DNA from: Anaerolineaceae bacterium
Lineage (GTDB): Bacteria > Chloroflexota > Anaerolineae > Anaerolineales > Anaerolineaceae
Assembly: GCA_003448875.1 (NCBI GenBank)
Contig: DLXG01000323.1
Coordinates: 1-17,021, forward strand
Reading direction: 5' to 3'
Length of the DNA stretch: 17,021 nt
Below the pieces are notes generated by a model. That model ran no database searches. It saw nothing but the letters and a program-made list of their open reading frames with translations, and was not told the DNA's origin. Below are positions 14,332-17,021 of the stretch, in pieces (the first letter of the stretch is position 1; every line of letters starts with the position of its first letter). Position numbers and translations under genes: made by a program.

Positions 14332-16233
14332 TCAAGGCAGGCCGAGCCGCAGCAGGCCCTGCCCGCTCAGGCTGACCAGCAAATTGCCCTGCCCGTCAAA
14401 CCACAGCCCTTGAATATTTGTGAGTGAAAATTCAGCGGCGTGGGTCTGCCACGTATCGCCCCCATCCCGGCTCAACCAGACCTGTGATGAGGTAGCAGCA
14501 GCCATTTTCTCATGGTGCACCCGATCAACAGCCAGCGCAATGACAGCCTGCCCCCTCAAACCGGAGGGCTGCCAGCCGCCTTCCTCGTCATGCCGATAGA
14601 TGCCATTGCTGGTGCCTGCCAGCCAGACTCCCTGTGAAGTTTGAAGCACGCTGAAAATCTTCAAACCCGGCAGAGATTGCTCTTGTGGATAGGCGCTTTC
14701 GGCGAGGGTTGGCCACAACGAACCCAATTCAATCGACTCGATTTCATCCACCTGCAATTCAAAGCCCGGCTTGGGCGGCTGAGGCTCACGCCACACGGTT
14801 AGCGGGCGGTCTACCAGCCGTTTTAGCCCCAATGCCTGCATTTCCACAGCCTGCCAGCGGCTTTCGCCGCTCTGGAGTGCCAGCCAGCCTGCGGATGTCC
14901 ACGCCAGAATGCGCTGGGGATTTTCTGAATCGCGGGCAAGCGCATAAACGGCAGCCTCGCCTAATCCGTCGTTTAATTCTTCCCAGCGGCTGCCCTCATC
15001 CATCGAACGCCACACACCGCGTCCCCCCATAGCGGCATACCACACCTGCGGGGTAAGCGGATCAACCAGCAAATCGGTAACTGTCGCATTGATCAGGCCT
15101 CGATTGCTCGCCGTCCAGTTTTTACCGCCATCGGTTGAACGAAAGACACCGTAATCCACCGTACCGGCCAGCACTTCATTGCCGTTGAAGGGGTTAACCG
15201 CCACCGTGTAAATAAAATACGGCTGCAAGCCGGATTTAACCCACACCTGCCCTGCGTTATCACTGCGCGCCACCCCGCGTTCGGTTTCTGAATAATTCAT
15301 CATAAAGGTTGCCGCCAGCAGTTGATTGGGATTGAGCGGGTTCACGGTCAGATCATAAACCTTAGCACCTTCCAGACCCTTTTGCTGCAAGATCCAGCTG
15401 TCCCCGCCAGTCAGGGTCTTAAACTCACCGGTGCGGTGCCACACCCCAAGGTAAGCCGTGCTGCCGCGCGGGTCGAAAACCACCGCCCGCCCGGAAAGAT
15501 CGGTGATGCCGTTGTTGGCCGCCGCCCAACGCCCGCCGTAATCCAGACTGCGGTAAATCCCATGTTCATGGCTGGCTGCCAGCACCCGCTGCGGAGTTTG
15601 CGGGTCAACCGCCAGCGAGTATACCCAATCCTGCTCCGCACTTCCGCCAATATCCTGCAAAACCGTCTGCCAGCTCAAGCCGCCATCCTGACTGCGGTAA
15701 ACCACCCCGCCCCACGGCGGCTGACCGCGGTTTGCCACCCGTGCCGAAGCGTACACCCGGTTGGTTTGCTGCGGATCTACTGCCAGCCCGTAGACAATCG
15801 CCCCGTTCATCAGCCCCTGATTGATGGGATACCAGTTCCAGCCCCCATCGCTGGTTTTGTAGATGCCACTCCCGTACGTGCCGGCATACACCACCCCGGC
15901 CTGCTGCGGATCAACCACCAGCCGTTGAATGTATAGATTATCCAGCCCATAGCTTCTTCGTTTCCAGCTGAGACCGCCATCCTCACTGACAAACACCCCC
16001 GCCCCCCATGTGCCAAGATAAATCCTGTCCTCTACCCGCCGGTCATAGGCAATCGTGACCACATCTGCGCTCTCAGGCCCCAGCCAGACCGGTTCGACCA
16101 TGCGGCTGATCAATGGCAGGAACAGGCGGCTGGTTTCATCCCCGCCGCTTTGAGCCAAACCCGGTTGAATACCGATGACCAGACCCAGCCAGATGAGCAA
16201 CGCAATCAGCCTGATGAGCAATTTTTTCTTCAT
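14332..16233 (-). CDS. Secreted BNR/sortilin-like beta-propeller protein
   Basis: The product has 633 residues. Residues 1-27 are a classical signal peptide (MKKK, a hydrophobic core, then QPGLAQS). About nine BNR/Asp-box motifs of the form S-x-D-x-G-x-x-W follow, for example SEDGGLSW (83-90), TSDGGWNW (127-134), SQDGGLSW (181-188), STDGGKNW, SMDEGSRW and SRDGGDTW. They alternate with strands of the type 'VYAGTYGSGIYKT', as in the VPS10/sortilin and glycosidase-associated propellers. Some units are degenerate (SLDYGGRW, SDNAGQVW). I see no catalytic signature and no C-terminal anchor, so it is probably an extracellular or surface binding protein. The open frame starts 17 codons earlier; the ATG at 16233 was chosen because it places the signal peptide at the N-terminus. 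The ribosome site is weak (AAAGAAG). Confidence 0.85.
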   Translation of the reverse strand: MKKKLLIRLIALLIWLGLVIGIQPGLAQSGGDETSRLFLPLISRMVEPVWLGPESADVVTIAYDRRVEDRIYLGTWGAGVFVSEDGGLSWKRRSYGLDNLYIQRLVVDPQQAGVVYAGTYGSGIYKTSDGGWNWYPINQGLMNGAIVYGLAVDPQQTNRVYASARVANRGQPPWGGVVYRSQDGGLSWQTVLQDIGGSAEQDWVYSLAVDPQTPQRVLAASHEHGIYRSLDYGGRWAAANNGITDLSGRAVVFDPRGSTAYLGVWHRTGEFKTLTGGDSWILQQKGLEGAKVYDLTVNPLNPNQLLAATFMMNYSETERGVARSDNAGQVWVKSGLQPYFIYTVAVNPFNGNEVLAGTVDYGVFRSTDGGKNWTASNRGLINATVTDLLVDPLTPQVWYAAMGGRGVWRSMDEGSRWEELNDGLGEAAVYALARDSENPQRILAWTSAGWLALQSGESRWQAVEMQALGLKRLVDRPLTVWREPQPPKPGFELQVDEIESIELGSLWPTLAESAYPQEQSLPGLKIFSVLQTSQGVWLAGTSNGIYRHDEEGGWQPSGLRGQAVIALAVDRVHHEKMAAATSSQVWLSRDGGDTWQTHAAEFSLTNIQGLWFDGQGNLLVSLSGQGLLRLGLP

Positions 16234-16404
16234 AGGGATTTCTTCTTTGATTACCAATGGAATCAGCCAGTCTTGATGTTGCAACTTTTACGCCGATTTA
16301 CGGGATTGTTTTTTAAAGTTTTGCGAATAAGTTTCGATTCTCAACCCAATTATCTACAAAACAAGATATACTGATACCCATCTTACTACCAACAGGCAAC
16401 TTTC

Positions 16405-17021
16405 TTGAACCGCACATTTGCTCATTTTATTGACAACTTCATCGAGATCACCCTCGGTTCGCTGAGGCTCATCGCCGCCAGCCCCCAGTTTCACAGTGAT
16501 GTCTGGTCGCAGGCCGAAAGCGGACCGCAGGATCCGTTTAAATTTTACGCCATTCCCTCCACTCCGCCCGAAGTCACCTTTGAGTCGGTGCATCGCTGGC
16601 TGGACGGCAGAACCCACGCCCGTTTTCGCTTTCCCAGTTTCTTCCAATCCCCGCACCCCGAAAACAACATCGTGCACGGCATGGCCGACCTGCAAAGCGA
16701 GGGTGAATCAAGCGCCGCATTGATTTTGCTGCACGGCTACCAGATGAACACCTTTGCCCCCCTGAAGTGGTTTGCCGAAACCGCTGCCCGCAGCGGACTG
16801 GACATTTACTACCTTGCCCTGCCCTATCACATGCAGCGCGCCCCGCGCGGCAGCTGGAGCGGCCAATACGGCCTGAGCGCGGATGTGCAGCGCACGGTGC
16901 AATCCTTCCGGCAGGGGGTGATGGACTTGCGCGCCATGGTATCGTGGGTTTCAGAGGTGCAGAAAAAGCCGGTCGCCATCGGCGGGGTGGGTCTGGGGGG
17001 TTTTTCGTCGTTGATGGCCGG
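16405..17021 (+). CDS. Alpha/beta-hydrolase-fold protein with altered nucleophile elbow (3' end outside window)
   Basis: An open frame runs from after the TGA at 16372-16374 to the right edge. No ATG occurs before about 16680, so TTG at 16405 is the likely start, giving 205 codons here. ALILLHGYQMNTFAPLKWFA contains the HG oxyanion segment after strand 3, and GLDIYYLALPYHMQRAPRG fits the next strand and loop, as in large esterases of the ABHD18 or acetyl-xylan-esterase-like kind. At the expected nucleophile elbow the protein reads AIGGVGLGGFSS: glycine (codon GGT) stands where G-x-S-x-G needs serine. It may be a non-catalytic member, or one of the nearby serines could serve. Part of the fold, including the acid and histidine, is beyond the window. 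Confidence 0.7.
   Translation, partial: MNRTFAHFIDNFIEITLGSLRLIAASPQFHSDVWSQAESGPQDPFKFYAIPSTPPEVTFESVHRWLDGRTHARFRFPSFFQSPHPENNIVHGMADLQSEGESSAALILLHGYQMNTFAPLKWFAETAARSGLDIYYLALPYHMQRAPRGSWSGQYGLSADVQRTVQSFRQGVMDLRAMVSWVSEVQKKPVAIGGVGLGGFSSLMA

Noticed and set aside
15322..15936. Plus-strand open frame of 204 codons
   Set aside because: Antisense to the BNR propeller; the Pro/His/Arg-rich periodic content mirrors the repeats of the real gene.

Overview
The window looks like a chromosomal segment of a free-living bacterium of the Chloroflexota, most likely class Anaerolineae. This rests on the gene set: a multi-GAF sensor with a REC/degenerate-GGDEF regulator, a PATAN (DUF4388) protein beside an MglA-like GTPase, a V4R protein, a motor-less XPB-type protein, a CysA-type rhodanese with SufE, and a BNR-propeller exoprotein. 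It also rests on the moderately GC-rich, densely packed layout. The taxonomic call is inference from gene content; no rRNA is present. I see no tRNA, rRNA, CRISPR array, insertion sequence or prophage gene, and no gene-free stretch longer than about 300 bases.

Left part, all on the minus strand (7590 down to 1). The first transcription unit starts at a well-formed promoter at 7624-7651. It runs through a PATAN/DUF4388 protein, a small Ras/MglA-like GTPase, an alpha/beta hydrolase, a V4R (hydrocarbon-binding fold) protein and a left-handed beta-helix protein with a nucleotidyltransferase-like N-terminal region. It ends at a short intrinsic terminator at 3472-3494. A new promoter directly behind the terminator (3443-3471) drives a REC plus degenerate GGDEF response regulator. 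Next comes a membrane-anchored PAS plus four-GAF sensor that runs off the left edge, so its output domain is not visible.

Middle, plus strand (7751-11557). A diacylglycerol/sphingosine-kinase-family lipid kinase is followed 9 bases later by an XPB/Ssl2-like helicase-associated protein without helicase motor motifs. Then comes glycine C-acetyltransferase (2-amino-3-ketobutyrate CoA ligase), whose stop codon shares the palindrome TTAA with the stop codon of the convergent sufE gene.

Right part. On the minus strand a ferritin gene is followed by a 65-residue membrane protein. A hairpin region comes next, then a thiosulfate sulfurtransferase with an overlapping sufE. The sulfurtransferase has its own promoter, with a perfect AT-rich palindrome over the predicted transcription start. 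The grouping suggests coordinated handling of iron and sulfur. Divergent from ferritin is a FlK-type acyl-CoA thioesterase with an intact Thr/Glu/His triad. It faces a secreted BNR/sortilin-like beta-propeller protein on the minus strand. The right edge holds the start of a plus-strand alpha/beta-hydrolase-fold protein whose nucleophile elbow reads G-V-G-L-G-G, with glycine where the serine is expected.

The best candidate for an undescribed system is the five-gene unit PATAN, GTPase, hydrolase, V4R and beta-helix (3529-7590). The PATAN and GTPase pairing is a known type of signalling module, but the other three partners are not accounted for by it.
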